Notes: generated by a model from the sequence alone, not told the origin. A stretch of 64,000 bases of DNA from Triops longicaudatus (GCA_022885665.1 JAGQDJ010000129.1:1-64000); one strand, 5' to 3'. Shown: positions 1 to 10,430, numbered from the stretch's first letter. Translations and numbers: made by a program.

Positions 1-1200
1 AACGGATAGGAGTAATCTTTAACATGGTCAATGTATTAGGTTTAGGGAAAATTGAACCAGAACGACAATATAAGTTAAGAAACTGTCTAGTAGACCTTAT
101 TAAAGATACTAAACTGATAGAAGTGGTGTAAGTCTGGTTACTTCTTTTCACTACTAAGAATAAGAACACTAGAAGTATATAGATTATATTATGTAGGATT
201 ATGTAGGATTAGTTCTAATATTATATAGAGTAAAAGGATATTACCTTTTTACCAATCATCAGAAAAATTAAACGGTCAGAAAAAGTCGATAATGTGCCCG
301 TTAGATGGCACAGTTGTGACTTTAAACAGACCAACACAAACACAATGTCAACATAGTTATCAGAACCTACTTCGTAAATTTGTATAAAGCAAGTAAAATT
401 TCGATGTTTCCGGGGAAAGCTTTGTTTATAAACACCCTAAAGTGTGCATAAGGTGCCCACCGAGGTTATAGGGTTGTAAGAACTGCGCAGTAGAGTTCCA
501 AGGAAGGGAAATATGAACAATAAACTTCACGGATTCAAGGAAACATTGACTTTCTGGTAAAGAGTGTTTAGCTGCGCCAAGAGAGACGCGGAAATCCGTA
601 AAGTGAAGGGAGATCTTCCCTAGCGGGCGTCCGTCCCTAGCGACGGCGTCCTCTCTCCTATCCGGCTTTCACTTCTCTGTTCAATTAACCAGGATCAGGC
701 CACATCCTGATTGCTTTGTATTTAAGGGGCCAGTTAGGATCACACTGTTCACCAATCGCCGGGAAGACGAAGGATCCAGTTGCTCGTAGAGTTTTTTTCT
801 CACTCCCAACAGTATTACCTTTAACCTTCTGTCACCCCTGGCCTTGTGGAGGTGGCTTTTGTCCCGGGACGGTAAGGCCGAATTTACACTTTTTTCTGCG
901 CCTTAGTCCAAAGAACAAGTTTGCCCACCCCAATCGCTAACAAGTTCATTTAAAGTTTTCCATTTATTAAGCAGTTTTATTTTTTTAATTAAAAATGTGG
1001 GTGTTATGTGCACTTTAAATTTAACTAACACAGTCAATAAACCTACTTTAAATTATTTCTGCCCACATTACATCAAGAAACTGCTTCAATTGTGTAATTG
1101 AATTGGGTGGATTTTGTTAGAACGGCTTCTTTCATCACTCCGATTCTTTCATTACTGCAAACGGTGTCCAAGATTAATGGTAACCACAAGTCAGAATATA
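1..1200. other. No gene; probable transposon flank
   Basis: I see no convincing coding region in this stretch. The part from about 580 to 930 is richer in G and C than its surroundings and contains short repeated words (two CCCTAGCG copies near 620 and 635). It lies directly beside reverse transcriptase and integrase remnants that run on the minus strand, so it may be decayed LTR or untranslated sequence, but I could not define LTR ends or a primer-binding site. A short open frame at 716-940 has no recognisable homology. Confidence 0.35.
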
Positions 1201-1216
1201 CCAAAACCGCTCTCAG

Positions 1217-1816
1217 TCAACTACTTTTCAATGTTTTAAAAGTGTACTCACACACTTGTGTCCATTCAATTGTAATGTTCTTTTCTGTATGTTCGTAGAA
1301 GTCGTAGAACGTTTTTACTATGTACGCACAGCCAGGTACAAACCGCCTGTAGTACGATACTAGGGCTATACGACATTGGGTCTCGTTCGCATTTTTCGGC
1401 CGTAGCCATTCGTTGATAGGCCAAGTATTCAGTGGGTCGATGTGCACCTGTTCCCTAAAATAGAACCGACGAGCACATTAGCTCACGTTATGAAGGCGTG
1501 AGCTTTAAATTGACTTAAATCGAAGCTTTCGTTTCATCTAATGTTTTGCTGAAGACAACTGAATCATTTAGGTATAATCTTCCATTGCAATACTTTGAGG
1601 ACGAGTTCTGTCGGTCTTCGAAAGGAATTTGGCCCATTGCATAGGGCGAAAGTCATGACTGTTAACTAATACAGCCCATTTGAGGTTTGGAACGCTGTCT
1701 TGCTCTTTGGAAGATTCTTCCATTTCCAATTGGTAATAACTATAAACTTGATCTCGGTTTGAAATATATTCGATCCCGCTAGAACCTCTAGCTTGTCGTC
1801 GGAGAGGGATGTGCAT
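1217..1816 (-). pseudogene. Ty3/gypsy reverse transcriptase fragment
   Basis: Decayed retrotransposon reverse transcriptase, read on the minus strand in several frames. From high to low coordinates it shows the palm segment YYQLEMEESSKEQ (about 1700-1740), then in another frame the FALCNGP segment (about 1620), then YLND in place of the catalytic YxDD (about 1535), and finally the thumb/connection segment LVSYYRRFVPG with EWTQVCEYTFKTLK (1217-1447). Frameshifts and stops lie between these blocks, so it is inactive. It comes after an integrase piece in the same orientation, which is the wrong order for one intact element, so it is probably a separate insertion or a rearranged copy. Confidence 0.8.
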
Positions 1817-1869
1817 CCTTCGTTGTGATTGTGTAAGGTTATTTTCTACATAACTTAAACTTTCGGTAC

Positions 1870-2362
1870 AATTTTTCTTGTCCCTGTAGATGCGTTCTTA
1901 ATTTGCACAAGCTGATCAGAAATACATTTGATCACAATCCACGTGCCCGACCAAGATCGATGAAACTTACGAAACCTTCTCCTCTTTGGAGCAGGTGTTA
2001 ATACCCAAACGGAATCTCCCAGTCGGATCTGCTGCTTTGAAATGTTTCCGTCATAAATTACCTTCTGATAACGTTGGATGACTCCTAACCGTGTTCGCGC
2101 CTGTTAAAAGATTTCCGGTAGCGTCTAATCTAAATATTCAGCACACTGAGACGTGGACACAGGCTCAGCTCCTAAATTTCCCCCACCGAGCTCAACATCT
2201 TCCGGCAAACAGCTCCCTGCCTAATTGTAGGCGAGCAGGGGTAAAGGTAGAAGAACTTTGAACACTGGACCGGTAAGCAAGCAAAAACACTGGGCAAAAC
2301 AAGATCCCATGTCTCGTCTCCCTCGTCAATCAGCTTGTTGAGCCAAGACAACATTGTCATAT
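1870..2362 (-). pseudogene. Ty3/gypsy integrase fragment (core end and C-terminal domain)
   Basis: Minus-strand remnant of a retrotransposon integrase. The upper part (2170-2362) carries the core-domain tail WLNKLIDEGDETWD, then a frame-shifted LLAY-type block and LQLGREL. The lower part (about 1880-2100) carries the C-terminal domain with RLGDSVWVLTPAPKRR and a RKFHRSWSG block, the typical GD-x-VW and K-Hx-W pattern of gypsy integrases. Frames change near 2260 and 2160 and there are stops. Its upstream edge abuts a 36-bp LTR-end fragment at 2363-2398, so the domains that should precede it were lost or displaced by a nested insertion. Confidence 0.8.
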
Positions 2363-2398
2363 TGTCACGCGCTATTTCGCCCAAAGTACGATTTAGCA
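2363..2398 (-). repeat. Truncated LTR end, copy of 3987-4022
   Basis: A 36-bp segment that repeats 3987-4022 with one mismatch. On the minus strand both end in GCGCGTGACA. At 3987 that end is followed by a primer-binding-site-like sequence, so this is the 3' tip of the same LTR family. Here it separates a protease reading frame (2399-2863) from an integrase fragment. It therefore looks like the scar of a deletion or of a nested, truncated element. The rest of the LTR is absent. Confidence 0.65.
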
Positions 2399-2863
2399 AA
2401 GAGCTGCCACCCCGGCAATCGGGCTGACTCGATGGGTGGGGTTTTCACTCCACCCCCCGTCAACCGATCTATTTCCAAAACTCGCAAGGCGATGGTCAGC
2501 CTCGCCGTACTCTATCGCCACTCGGCCTAGTTGTTTGAGGAGATCATTGCCAATGATAACGTTAGCTACACCTATGTCGTTACCTAGGATAACAGCCATA
2601 GTTTTCAACTCGCGTCCGTGAAGGAAAACTGTGACCTCGGTCGCGCCGAAAGTCTCAGCGGTTTGGCCGTTTGCGACGATAATGGTGGGCCCTCGCCACG
2701 GTAGGCGTGGCACTCGATGCTGTTTTATCCAACCTCGGGATACAGTACTTACGAAAGCGCCCGTATCAATGAGACCTAGCGCCAGTATCCCGTTACAGAG
2801 GATGTTTTCCGTGACTAGGTTGGGGCAGCTATAGCAAAGTACGGGGATGGTAACGGCCCACAA
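2399..2863 (-). pseudogene. Ty3/gypsy aspartic protease (retropepsin) region
   Basis: An open frame of about 155 codons on the minus strand. It contains the catalytic triplet in LIDTGAFVSTVSRGWI (codons for Asp-Thr-Gly at 2761-2769) and the second conserved strand VIIGNDLLKQLG about 80 residues later. Retropepsins cut the Gag-Pol polyprotein of LTR retrotransposons. It follows the gag region and a zinc-knuckle remnant in the same orientation, as expected for Ty3/gypsy. The frame has no stop within the protease, but it is cut off from any reverse transcriptase by a truncated LTR end, so the element is dead as a whole. Confidence 0.85.
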
Positions 2864-2924
2864 GCTACCCTCCCCATACCCGCTGGTTCTTTGTCAATTT
2901 CCCGAATGTCCCGTCCCCCCCTCG

Positions 2925-3890
2925 GGGGACGAGGCTATGTGCCCCCTCTTACCACATGAAAAGCAGAGCGGTTCTCCCTCATGTGTACAGGAGTAATTGG
3001 AAGGGTGGCCAACCTTACCTCGTGTGGGTGGTGTACGACTCTTCGGCTCTGTTCCCAGGACAGCATCTCTCCGAATTTCTCTGCGATGGCTGTGGCGATG
3101 GACTCGACGTCGGCGTGGTCACAGCGGCTACGGTTGTTCTGGAATGCCTCTGAACTGCTGAGCCTTCGATCCGCGAAGGGCCTCCTCTTCATCTTCCCAC
3201 GCGACTCTTCGGCTGCTAGGTAGTACATTTCGGGCACTAGTCACCTCCTCGAGGAACTGTTCGCACGTCTTTAGTCGGTTAACTCGAATCTGCTCCAGGA
3301 GTGATGGTCGGAGGCCGTGAAGAAAATGTTCGAGCCGATCCTCTTCAGCCATATACGGTCGATTTGGTAGCAGATGTCTAATACGTCGTGGTAATATTCC
3401 TCGGGGTCTCTTCGGGTATTGGTACCAATTCAGCGGTTTTCCCTTGAGGTAGCGGTGGCGATTCTGTCGCAAAAACCTCTGCTTGAAACTGTCGGTGAAA
3501 TCTCCCCATGAGCTCTCTGGGTAGGTATCTATGATAAGTTCGGTCGAACCATGATCGAGAAGGTCCGGTTAGGTAGGCATCTACGAAGGACAGTTCATCC
3601 TCCTCGGACCAGGCGTTGTAATTGGCGACAGCTTCGAAGTCCTTTAACCACCGTAGGGGGTCGTCGTTTGCCTTGCCATCGAAATATTTGGGCTCCTTAG
3701 TCCGCCGAAAGCGCTCACGCTGAGAGTGCTGATCCGTCATGGCCACCGTCTGGATGACGCTGGAAGGACTACTGTTGGTCGAGGGAGGTTGGTCTTCCTC
3801 TAGAGTTCGGCGTGCTGCACTTCGGGTAGTAACAGGGCAGATGACCGAATTTACTTTCGCAACTGGGGTAGGTTCGTGGTACATCACAAC
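2925..3890 (-). pseudogene. Ty3/gypsy gag with zinc-knuckle remnant
   Basis: Minus-strand gag split into at least two frames. The first (3378-3887) holds the capsid part with PKYFDGKANDDPLRWLKDFE and YLTGPSRSWFDRT. The second (3128-3472) holds LEHFLHGLRPSLLEQ and KTCEQFLEE, the usual end of the retrotransposon gag domain. The change of frame falls around 3470-3510. A nucleocapsid-like knuckle, CFSCGKRGHIAS, follows at about 2925-2965. It keeps Cys-Cys-His, but the fourth ligand is not a cysteine. Gag would coat the retrotransposon RNA; this copy is broken. Confidence 0.85.
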
Positions 3891-3962
3891 TAAGCCCTGA
3901 CCGTTCTAAAAAGCTTACCCCCTCTTTTCCGTAATGTTCTCGATCCCGCAAGTCTTACCTGA

Positions 3963-3985
3963 CCATTCCCCGGTGCATGCACCAA
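3963..3985 (-). other. Probable primer-binding site next to LTR
   Basis: Directly inside the LTR end at 3987, the minus strand reads ATTGG followed by TGCATGCACCGGGG. A TGG close to the LTR end is the hallmark of a tRNA primer-binding site. The first half is also a perfect palindrome (GGTGCATGCACC). I did not assign the tRNA. Confidence 0.5.
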
Positions 3986-3986
3986 T

Positions 3987-4311
3987 TGTCACGCGCTATT
4001 TCGCCAAAAGTACGATTTAGCACGTCGGGTACATAAAGGAACGGTCTGCTTGGGTTTGTACACGTGGCAACAAGGGGGGGATAACTCTGCCTGTGCAGGG
4101 CTCTCGCGAATAGCACAACTCTGGTCACTACACCACCACCACCTGTTATGTTCAACTCCTTTTGTGACTTTCAATTTGCATCAACAACTCCAATTCAAAA
4201 TCACAAACCACTCGTCTTTTCGTACTTACTCTCACTGACTAACTCCTTCGTCTTTCCTTTTCTAACTCTCCTGAATTGCCTCTCTCCTTGACCTTGGAAT
4301 TGGAAAGATCA
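3987..4311 (-). repeat. LTR of the nested Ty3/gypsy element
   Basis: Putative 5' LTR, minus orientation, of the element whose gag and protease follow at 3890-2399. It ends in TGACA next to a primer-binding-like TGG. It probably begins with TGATC at 4311, where reverse transcriptase homology of another element stops (about 4325). The part at 4140-4311 is similar to LTR copies at about 6228-6595 and 9110-9555; the block GAATTGCCTCTCTCCTT is shared. The 5' edge is my best estimate. Confidence 0.55.
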
Positions 4312-4324
4312 GGAAAAGCTAATA

Positions 4325-6009
4325 CAGGGGCAGAAGTAAGACGATCTTTTGAGCTCGACAAAAGATTGCTCACATAACACGGACCATTCGTAGAGTACAT
4401 TAATTTCAGTTAGTCGATACAACAGCTTGGCAAAATTAGCAATTTTTTAAACAAACCGACTGTAATATGATGCTAAACCGAGAAAACCTTTCAACTCATC
4501 CCTGTTGGGCGGGGCCATTCTACTATCGCCTTCGTTTTCTCTGGATCCGTACGACCTCCCTCCTTGCTTACAACGTGCCCTAGAAAAGGTACTTAAGTAT
4601 AGAGAAGCTTACATTTTGAAGGTTAAATCTTCAAGTTATCTTCTCCAGTTGACAGAAAATGTCATCCAAGCGTTGCAAATGCTCCTCGAAACTTTTACTA
4701 AAAACGGTGAGGTAATCCAGGTAAATTCAGCATATTTTCCATTGAACACCCCTTACAGCTGTCAAGTTCAACTTTATTTTGGTTGGTAGCGTAATGATTT
4801 ATTGAGTAAATGAAGACACATACACATTCATAAATGAACAAAGGACACAAAACAAACGAAACACAGGTAGTCTTTCCTGTCCACTATAGTAATCGACTTA
4901 TTAGCCTCGTGATCAAGCTGGAAACAACTAACCACCCCTTCGCGATACTTTCGCTTCTATACTAAAGCTTACCCTTGACCTTGAAATACTTGTCCCTAAT
5001 CTTAACTTTGCATTCTTTCAAGAATTACGAAAACCTATCACAGCTAACTCCATTAATATCTGAAACGAGCTTGGGCCGCTACACATCGCAAAGGGCATGA
5101 CGTTGAACTTATAAAGACTCTGTGGGGTATGAAAGGCTGTCATTGATCTTCTGTTGACAGTTTTAATTGGTAATACCCACTGATCAGTTCTAAAGTGAAG
5201 AAAAGTTTTGTTCCTTGCAAAACACCCAGCGTTTCGTCAATCCTAGGTCTTGAATAAGCGTCATTAGTCTTTACAGAATTCAAGACTGTATGGTCCATAC
5301 AGTCGAACTGCAGCGAGCTATCCTCTTAATGGACCATTACAATTGGTCGGCTACAAGGACTATTCGAAGGTTCAATTACACCTTGAGCAAGCATGTCACT
5401 CACCACTGACTCCAATTGAGGTCTCCAGTGTAAAGGGATACGTCGAGGCGGGAAATGGACGGGATTGTGACTTCCGGTATGAATTGTGTGTCTCATAAGC
5501 GTCGTTTGGCCCTGATCTTTAGGATACAAAGATATAATTGAACGGTGCTTTTGCAACAAGCTCTCAATTAGTCTCGTTTACCGATGCATAAGTTTGGAGT
5601 ATCAAAGAGGCTGACAAGATCCTTCGAATGTCATGTTTGTAGAGTTAAAAAGCCGCTACTTTTTGTATTTCTAAGAGTAATACATTTTCCTTCACAGCTT
5701 GCAATTACCCTAGCCTAATGCCCACTTTAATTAACATCTTCCGGTAATTTAAATTCAAAATTTTCACATGAATCTTTTCGTCTTTACTAGAGCTCGAGCA
5801 CACTGTACGCAATTTGAATACTAAAACCATCGAACAACGCAGTTGGTTGGTTAAAATCAGGAACTTCGACGACCGCCATCATTCCAAACCTTGCCGGGAC
5901 CCACAATGTTTCTGTCGCGAAGATCTCTTGTTGAATACCAGCAGTCAACTTCAATTCATGCCGACCCCACTGCAACACCATCTTCTGGAAATCCAACACC
6001 ATGCCATTC

Positions 6010-6012
<3 letters not shown>
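4325..6012 (-). pseudogene. Ty3/gypsy protease tail and reverse transcriptase, interrupted
   Basis: Minus-strand pol remnant of a second element. From high to low coordinates it has the end of the protease region (KMVLQWGRHELKLTAG and VPARFGMMAVVEVP, about 5800-6010), a linker, and the start of reverse transcriptase (PPRRIPLHWRP and DMLAQGVIEPSNSP, 5326-5559). Then come frame-shifted fingers and palm (RID, SGYYQLKL, YKFNVMPFAMC, about 5050-5280), and after an inserted LTR at 4760-5040 the palm/thumb (FSKSFEEHLQRLDD, then FLGLASYYSRFV, 4330-4700). Several stops and frameshifts make it inactive. A T14/A21 tract at about 6009-6046 marks its upper edge. Confidence 0.85.
4760..5040. mobile_element. 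281-bp solo LTR inserted in reverse transcriptase
   Basis: The segment starts TGTCAAGTTC and ends AAAACCTATCA, so both ends carry TG...CA. It is flanked by a perfect 4-bp direct repeat CAGC (4756-4759 and 5041-5044), a length expected of a Ty3/gypsy target duplication. Reverse transcriptase homology stops at one edge and resumes in register at the other, which shows it is an insertion. A related copy lies at 6665-7000. No internal retroelement sequence remains between the ends, so it is a solo LTR left by LTR-LTR recombination. Confidence 0.85.
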
Positions 6013-6043
<31 letters not shown>

Positions 6044-6046
6044 AAC
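6009..6046. repeat. Poly-T/poly-A palindromic tract
   Basis: A run of about 14 T is followed directly by about 21 A. It interrupts the end of the protease region of the minus-strand element. Such self-complementary homopolymers can arise by slippage or from retroposed poly-A tails joined head to head. Confidence 0.8.
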
Positions 6047-6227
6047 CGTCCCAGATACACGTCTTGAGACAGCTCGGGTGGCAAGAAAACATCGAATCAA
6101 ATAATATCCGAGCTTAATTTTAAGGGGACCGAAACTTACCCTGTAATCCCCAGTTTAACGTACTAGGCTTTACTTTCACAAGCGACAAGGATAACGACTG
6201 ACTATGTACTGTTACGTTCTACACTTT

Positions 6228-6595
6228 TACAAATTCCTTTTATTAGTAACTTCCACTTCACAAATACAATCGCTACAAGACAAACATTACTACAACAACT
6301 CTTCCTCTCAGGCTAGTCCTCTCTGACCAACCTCTTTGTCTTCCCTTAACTAACTGCTGACTGACCCCTCACTGACTCTTCCCTTGACCATTTATCCACC
6401 TTTCTTAACATTGACCTGTCGCCCTCCCGCATGAGTCCCCAGAGACGACGCTTTTAGGAAAGCATCCAAGGAGCCTGGGGAGTGACAAGGCTCAAGCCGG
6501 ATACGGAACGCCACAATACAGTGTAACAAACATCAACAGCGGCGTCGGAAACACTTCAGGATTGGTAGGGCTAAGGCTAAAGGTGTATTCTACAA
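6228..6595 (-). repeat. LTR copy, left arm of an inverted pair
   Basis: This stretch is the reverse complement of about 9110-9555. Conserved blocks include ACAAGGCTCAAGCCGGATAC (matching 9260-9285) and CTTCCTCTCAGGCTAG (matching 9470-9490). The two copies differ by substitutions and small indels, so they are old. The minus orientation agrees with the pol remnant at 4325-6012, for which this may be the 5' LTR; the gag in between would have been deleted. Confidence 0.7.
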
Positions 6596-6664
6596 TATGC
6601 ATTCTTTGAACTAGTAAGCTTATTGACGCATGCCAAGAAATCTATGTATCCTACGCTGAGAACA

Positions 6665-7000
6665 TGTTAAGATTCAACTTTATTTTTGGATTGGTAGCGT
6701 AATGATTTATTGAGTAATGAGTGCATACACACAAATGAACACAGGACACAAAACAAACGAAACACAAGTAGTCTTTACTGTCCACAACAGTAATCAACTT
6801 ATTAGCCTCGTGATCAGGCTGAAACCAACTAACTCCTTCGCAATACTTTCGCTTCTTATACTAAAGCTTACCCTTGACCTTGAAATACTTGTCCCTAACC
6901 TTAACCTTGCATTCTTTTCTTGCCATCATAATAACGAAAACTTATCAACTTGTCCCTGACCTTAACCTTACATTCAGTCGAGGATTATGAAAACCTATCA
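6665..7000. repeat. Second copy of the solo-LTR family
   Basis: This is about 336 bp, closely similar to the solo LTR at 4760-5040 and in the same orientation: TGTTAAGATTCAAC at the left end, AAAACCTATCA at the right end, and shared blocks such as GACACAAAACAAACGAAACACA. It is longer because a block of about 40 bp near the right end is tandemly duplicated (two versions of ACTTGTCCCT-A/G-ACCTTAACCTT). I see no clear flanking duplication and no primer-binding site or polypurine tract beside it. Confidence 0.75.
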
Positions 7001-7129
7001 ATGTGTTTGTTGCTAACCCATTTAAATTTGTACTTATTTATGCGAACCTTTTTTTCAGAATGAACAAAGCCGAAACAGAGGAGTATATTCAGGAATTAAA
7101 CTGGAGCAAACGCGTTTCGACGCTTGCTA

Positions 7130-8375
7130 TCTCCACTGATGATGAACTCATTAAAAATTTAATTTAATTTAATGTTATCCAATAAATCGCCATACATGGC
7201 GAGAATAAGAAGATTGTTCATCCACTCCTGGGACATTGTGCTTCTAAGATAATTTTTGAGATGTCACAGGAGACTGAATGAACGTTCTGGGAATGCAGTT
7301 GAAGCTGGACACAATAGGTACAGCTGGCACATCTTTAACACCTGAGGAAGCATCATTCTAACCGGACTTTGTCCAATAGCGCGAAGTTTCTCTTGGGTTG
7401 ATAGAGATCTGGCTTGACTTGCCCCAGGATTAGTTGAGCCATCAGGCGCTTTCGATCCAAATCATCTCCGTAGAGTTCGCAAACAATATCCAGGTCCTGG
7501 TTACTCTGTTCTTCTCCGTTGAACGCTGCAATGAAGAGATGCTCCACGGAAATTAGGACAGGTAAGGCTTATCAGAAACCCGACGTTGCAAGCCTGCCAC
7601 AGCACTGTCAATAAGTTCCAGGTACTGCTTCTTGTAGAAGTCACGAGGATTTTGAAAGCTGTGGCCTTCACTTTCTCCAAAGCGTGATGGTGCTTTTGCT
7701 TGCCTTGGAAGCGTTGGTGGATCATACAGTAGTTCTTCGGCAGTTCGTGTTGATTTCACCCAGATTATTTCAAATCGTGCATCGGATCGCATGTCTGAGA
7801 TTTCCTGTACCGCATGGCTCACAAGCTGGACTCCTTCTCCCGTCGACAATCCTTGCAATTGCGGCTGTTTACATAAGCGGTCGGTTACTTCAAAAAGCTG
7901 CAGGGCCACCGAGAGACATAAGTAGAAATTAAATTGATGGAGCTGTAGTAAGAAACCTGATGCTTTACTGCGAGCTTGGTTATCTTTGAAATCCGTCTCG
8001 ATTTGATTCAGTACTTCTAGAAGGACTGGCAATTGTTTGGAAAGTCCATCAAGAGCGCGATATTTCACTGCAAACCGGGTCGGACACAGAGGACGCACAT
8101 GCTTTTGCACACATTTTAATGCCTCTGCAGCTGTCTTGACCAAAGCACATCGTTCCGGGGAGTCGCGGAGAAAGTTTATCAAATCTTGCACCAATTGCAA
8201 GAAGTTTCGCATCATAGGAACAAAAGAGATCGCATCCTGTAGGGCCAAATTGCAAGAGTGCATGTGACAATGGGTGGCAGCCGCTCGGGGCTCATCATTT
8301 TGCAACAACTCCAGCATTTTGACCACACTCACGCATGGATTGAAGCCAATGCGATGCTGGCCTGCATCCACTGCT
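7130..8375 (-). pseudogene. hAT-family transposase remnant (zf-MYM/DUF4371 type)
   Basis: The long minus-strand frame (7553-8371) contains CHMHSCNLALQDAI, the conserved His/Cys region of hAT-like transposases related to zinc-finger MYM proteins. It also has CPTRFAVKYRALDGL and a long helical region. After a frameshift the protein continues at 7353-7547. After another it ends in the hAT dimerisation block, with ASTAFPERSFS and LKNYLRSTMSQEW at about 7180-7310. A complete transposase of this class is longer and starts with a zinc finger, which is missing here. It is a truncated, frame-broken fossil. Transposases of this class cut and paste DNA elements with 8-bp target duplications. Confidence 0.85.
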
Positions 8376-8379
8376 AGCC

Positions 8380-9105
8380 GTTTTATTTGTGTGAAAGCGT
8401 GAAAATTATGAATCTACGGACTAAAAAAGAAACCACTGTAATCTTACTAAGTGTCAGAGTCTGGGTCTGTGATCAACTCATAAAAGACATGAAACCAACA
8501 AAGAATGCTTATTTTAGCGGTTGTGCACGAAAGGTAAGGTTAATATGAGCAGCAAATCTCTCGACCCTATTGCTCACACACTGACTTCATATGTTCACGA
8601 AAAGGTAAGTGTTCCCGCCAGTGCCGTCTTAACTTGTCCACGCGCTTATGACACTGGGGAACAGGGAATATCTTCTTTGCCACGAAATGTTGGAAACACA
8701 AAGAACCCAAGTCTTTAACTTATATGATAATTTGGTATATTGTCACGGAAGGTCTTTTTATGCTAACTCTCACTTTTTACAACAATCAAATTTTACACTG
8801 AACAAACGGAACTGGCTTAAAGGAAGGTCAAGAAGGAACTAACTATTACAGGCTGGGTGCAGGGAATTTAATTCTTAGTAACAATGAATCTTAAGATTCA
8901 TCGTTGCGTGGCTACAAAATTTAACTGTTAGGCAACAATGAACGCCACAGTATTCTACCACCACAGGGACCACACAGGGGAAATTAAATCTTAATATAAA
9001 AGTCTGGGTTTATTCTCAAATAGTAAGGGTATTCATAGGAAAATAGTAGAAATAGCTCGTTAGAGAAAATCCCTTCCGGCTTCGTCCGGAACAGTAAGGT
9101 TAATT
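8380..9105. other. No recognisable gene
   Basis: Between the hAT remnant and the next LTR copy I see only short frames without homology. The sequence may be flanking transposon DNA, but I could not assign it. Confidence 0.4.
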
Positions 9106-9150
9106 TTTTAATTAACATGGTTTCGATTGGTAGGCCAAAACCATATGTTT

Positions 9151-9178
9151 GCCCTACCAAAGTTTTCTTCGGTAGGGC
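9151..9178. other. Short hairpin in LTR
   Basis: GCCCTACCAAAG, a TTTT loop, then CTTCGGTAGGGC. Eleven of twelve positions pair. It lies inside the LTR copy and is missing from the inverted copy at 6228-6595. Confidence 0.7.
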
Positions 9179-9186
9179 ATTTGCAC

Positions 9187-9222
9187 GATTTGCCCCCCCC
9201 CCCCCACACACACACACACACT
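9187..9222. repeat. Poly-C / (AC)n microsatellite
   Basis: A run of about 14 C followed by about 9 AC units, located inside the LTR copy. Confidence 0.9.
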
Positions 9223-9639
9223 TCCGACGCCTACGAACATCAATATATTGTGGCGTTCCGTATCCGGCTTGAGCCTTGTTACTCCACACGCTCCTTTGCT
9301 GCTTTCCTCGAAGCGTCCTCTTTGGGGACTCGATGAGGTAATGTAAAGTGATTGCGTGGAGAGCGACAGGTCAAGGCTAATGAAGGTGATAAAAGACCAA
9401 GGAGAGAGGCAATTCGAGCAGTCAGTCGGCAGTTAGTCAAAGAAAGACAAAGAGGTTGGTCAGTGAGAACTAGCCTGAGAGGAAGAGTGGTTGAAGTAAT
9501 GTTTGTCTTGAAGCGATTGTAGTGTAGTTGTAAATTGGAAGTTACGAATAAACGGAATTTGAGAAGGAATAAAACGTAACAATATACAACAGAGGAATAG
9601 CAAAGGACAAGGTCAAGCTACTATGAAGGACATGCCAAC

Positions 9640-10430
9640 CTAACCCTACGGTTAGGTCACATACGACTACAGCTACCAAAAGCACTCTTATAGCATAACC
9701 ATAAATTGCCGTCTTTTTTCTAACAATAAAGACCGGTGAGGACCATGGGGTTCCATAAATTGCAGTCAGTTTCATGCCTGCAGCAGTGGACTCGTCAATC
9801 AAGGTCCGGTGTCTGTTCCAGATGTCGTATACTTTGCTTGACCTTAGGGCATTCTGCCGTGGTTACACTACGATCGGTGGCAAGCCGGTCGTAAGGCCTG
9901 GGTGTATTCTTGTTAACAAGGTCCGTTGCACCCAGGCACAACGGATTGCACGGTTCCAGCTTATTAATAATCACCCTGGAAATACAATGATTATTGATTA
10001 TCGCGACGTGGACACGCGAACCAGTCGAGGACATCCACTTCATTCTTCTTGAGAAAATCTTTTCCTAAAATCACGAAGTAGAAAATTTCAAAGTTTACGT
10101 AAGCCTCATGTTTTGTTTCGGTTCCGATGATTGATACTTTCATTTTTAATTTACATAATAGTGACAAGCTCCCATTGCTTATTATACTTGTATTTGAGCC
10201 TGCCGGTTCTATTATTGGTGATGGCTTGAAAAGACTTAATACGATGGGCTTAACAAGTGTAGTATCCTAAACAGTTTGTACAGGTATTGCAAAGTCACAC
10301 CGTTCACTGTTCCACCTACGTTTCCTTCAGTTGCGTTTACGCTTGCAAGTCGCGTTTCGACTCCTTTGCAACGTGCATTTAGGGACGGAACAATATCCCT
10401 ATTACGTTTTCTAAGCCGCGTTTTGGCTGG
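9640..10430 (-). pseudogene. Ty3/gypsy protease and start of reverse transcriptase
   Basis: Minus-strand fragment. At about 10060-10310, frame-broken protease-like sequence includes TLVKPIVLSLF, as after the active site, and YFVILGKDFLKKNEVDVLD, the second conserved strand with ILGxDFL. The catalytic Asp-Thr-Gly itself is degraded. At 9690-9760 the beginning of reverse transcriptase is visible as GTPWSSPVFIVRKK. The intervening linker has no clear homology. This is a further, distinct element family because its sequence differs from the other protease copies in the window. Confidence 0.7.

Larger units (their letters stand above)
9110..9555 (+). repeat. LTR copy, right arm of an inverted pair
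   Basis: Reverse complement of the copy at 6228-6595, extended on its left by a hairpin (9151-9178) and a C14/(AC) microsatellite (9187-9222) that the other copy lacks. An AATAAA (about 9548) near the right end fits an LTR polyadenylation region. Together the arms flank the hAT remnant and the second solo-LTR copy. Confidence 0.7.

Noticed and set aside
716..940. Plus-strand open frame of 74 codons
   Set aside because: No homology, proline/cysteine-rich low-quality composition and location next to transposon remnants; probably chance.
4505..4789. Plus-strand frame of 94 codons
   Set aside because: It is antisense to the clear minus-strand reverse transcriptase thumb region and crosses the LTR edge at 4760, so it is a shadow.
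7060..7170. Plus-strand exon starting MNKAETEEYIQELNW after a TTTTTTCAG acceptor
   Set aside because: Good acceptor but only about 36 codons, no family, and it lies at the edge of hAT and LTR remnants; not supportable.
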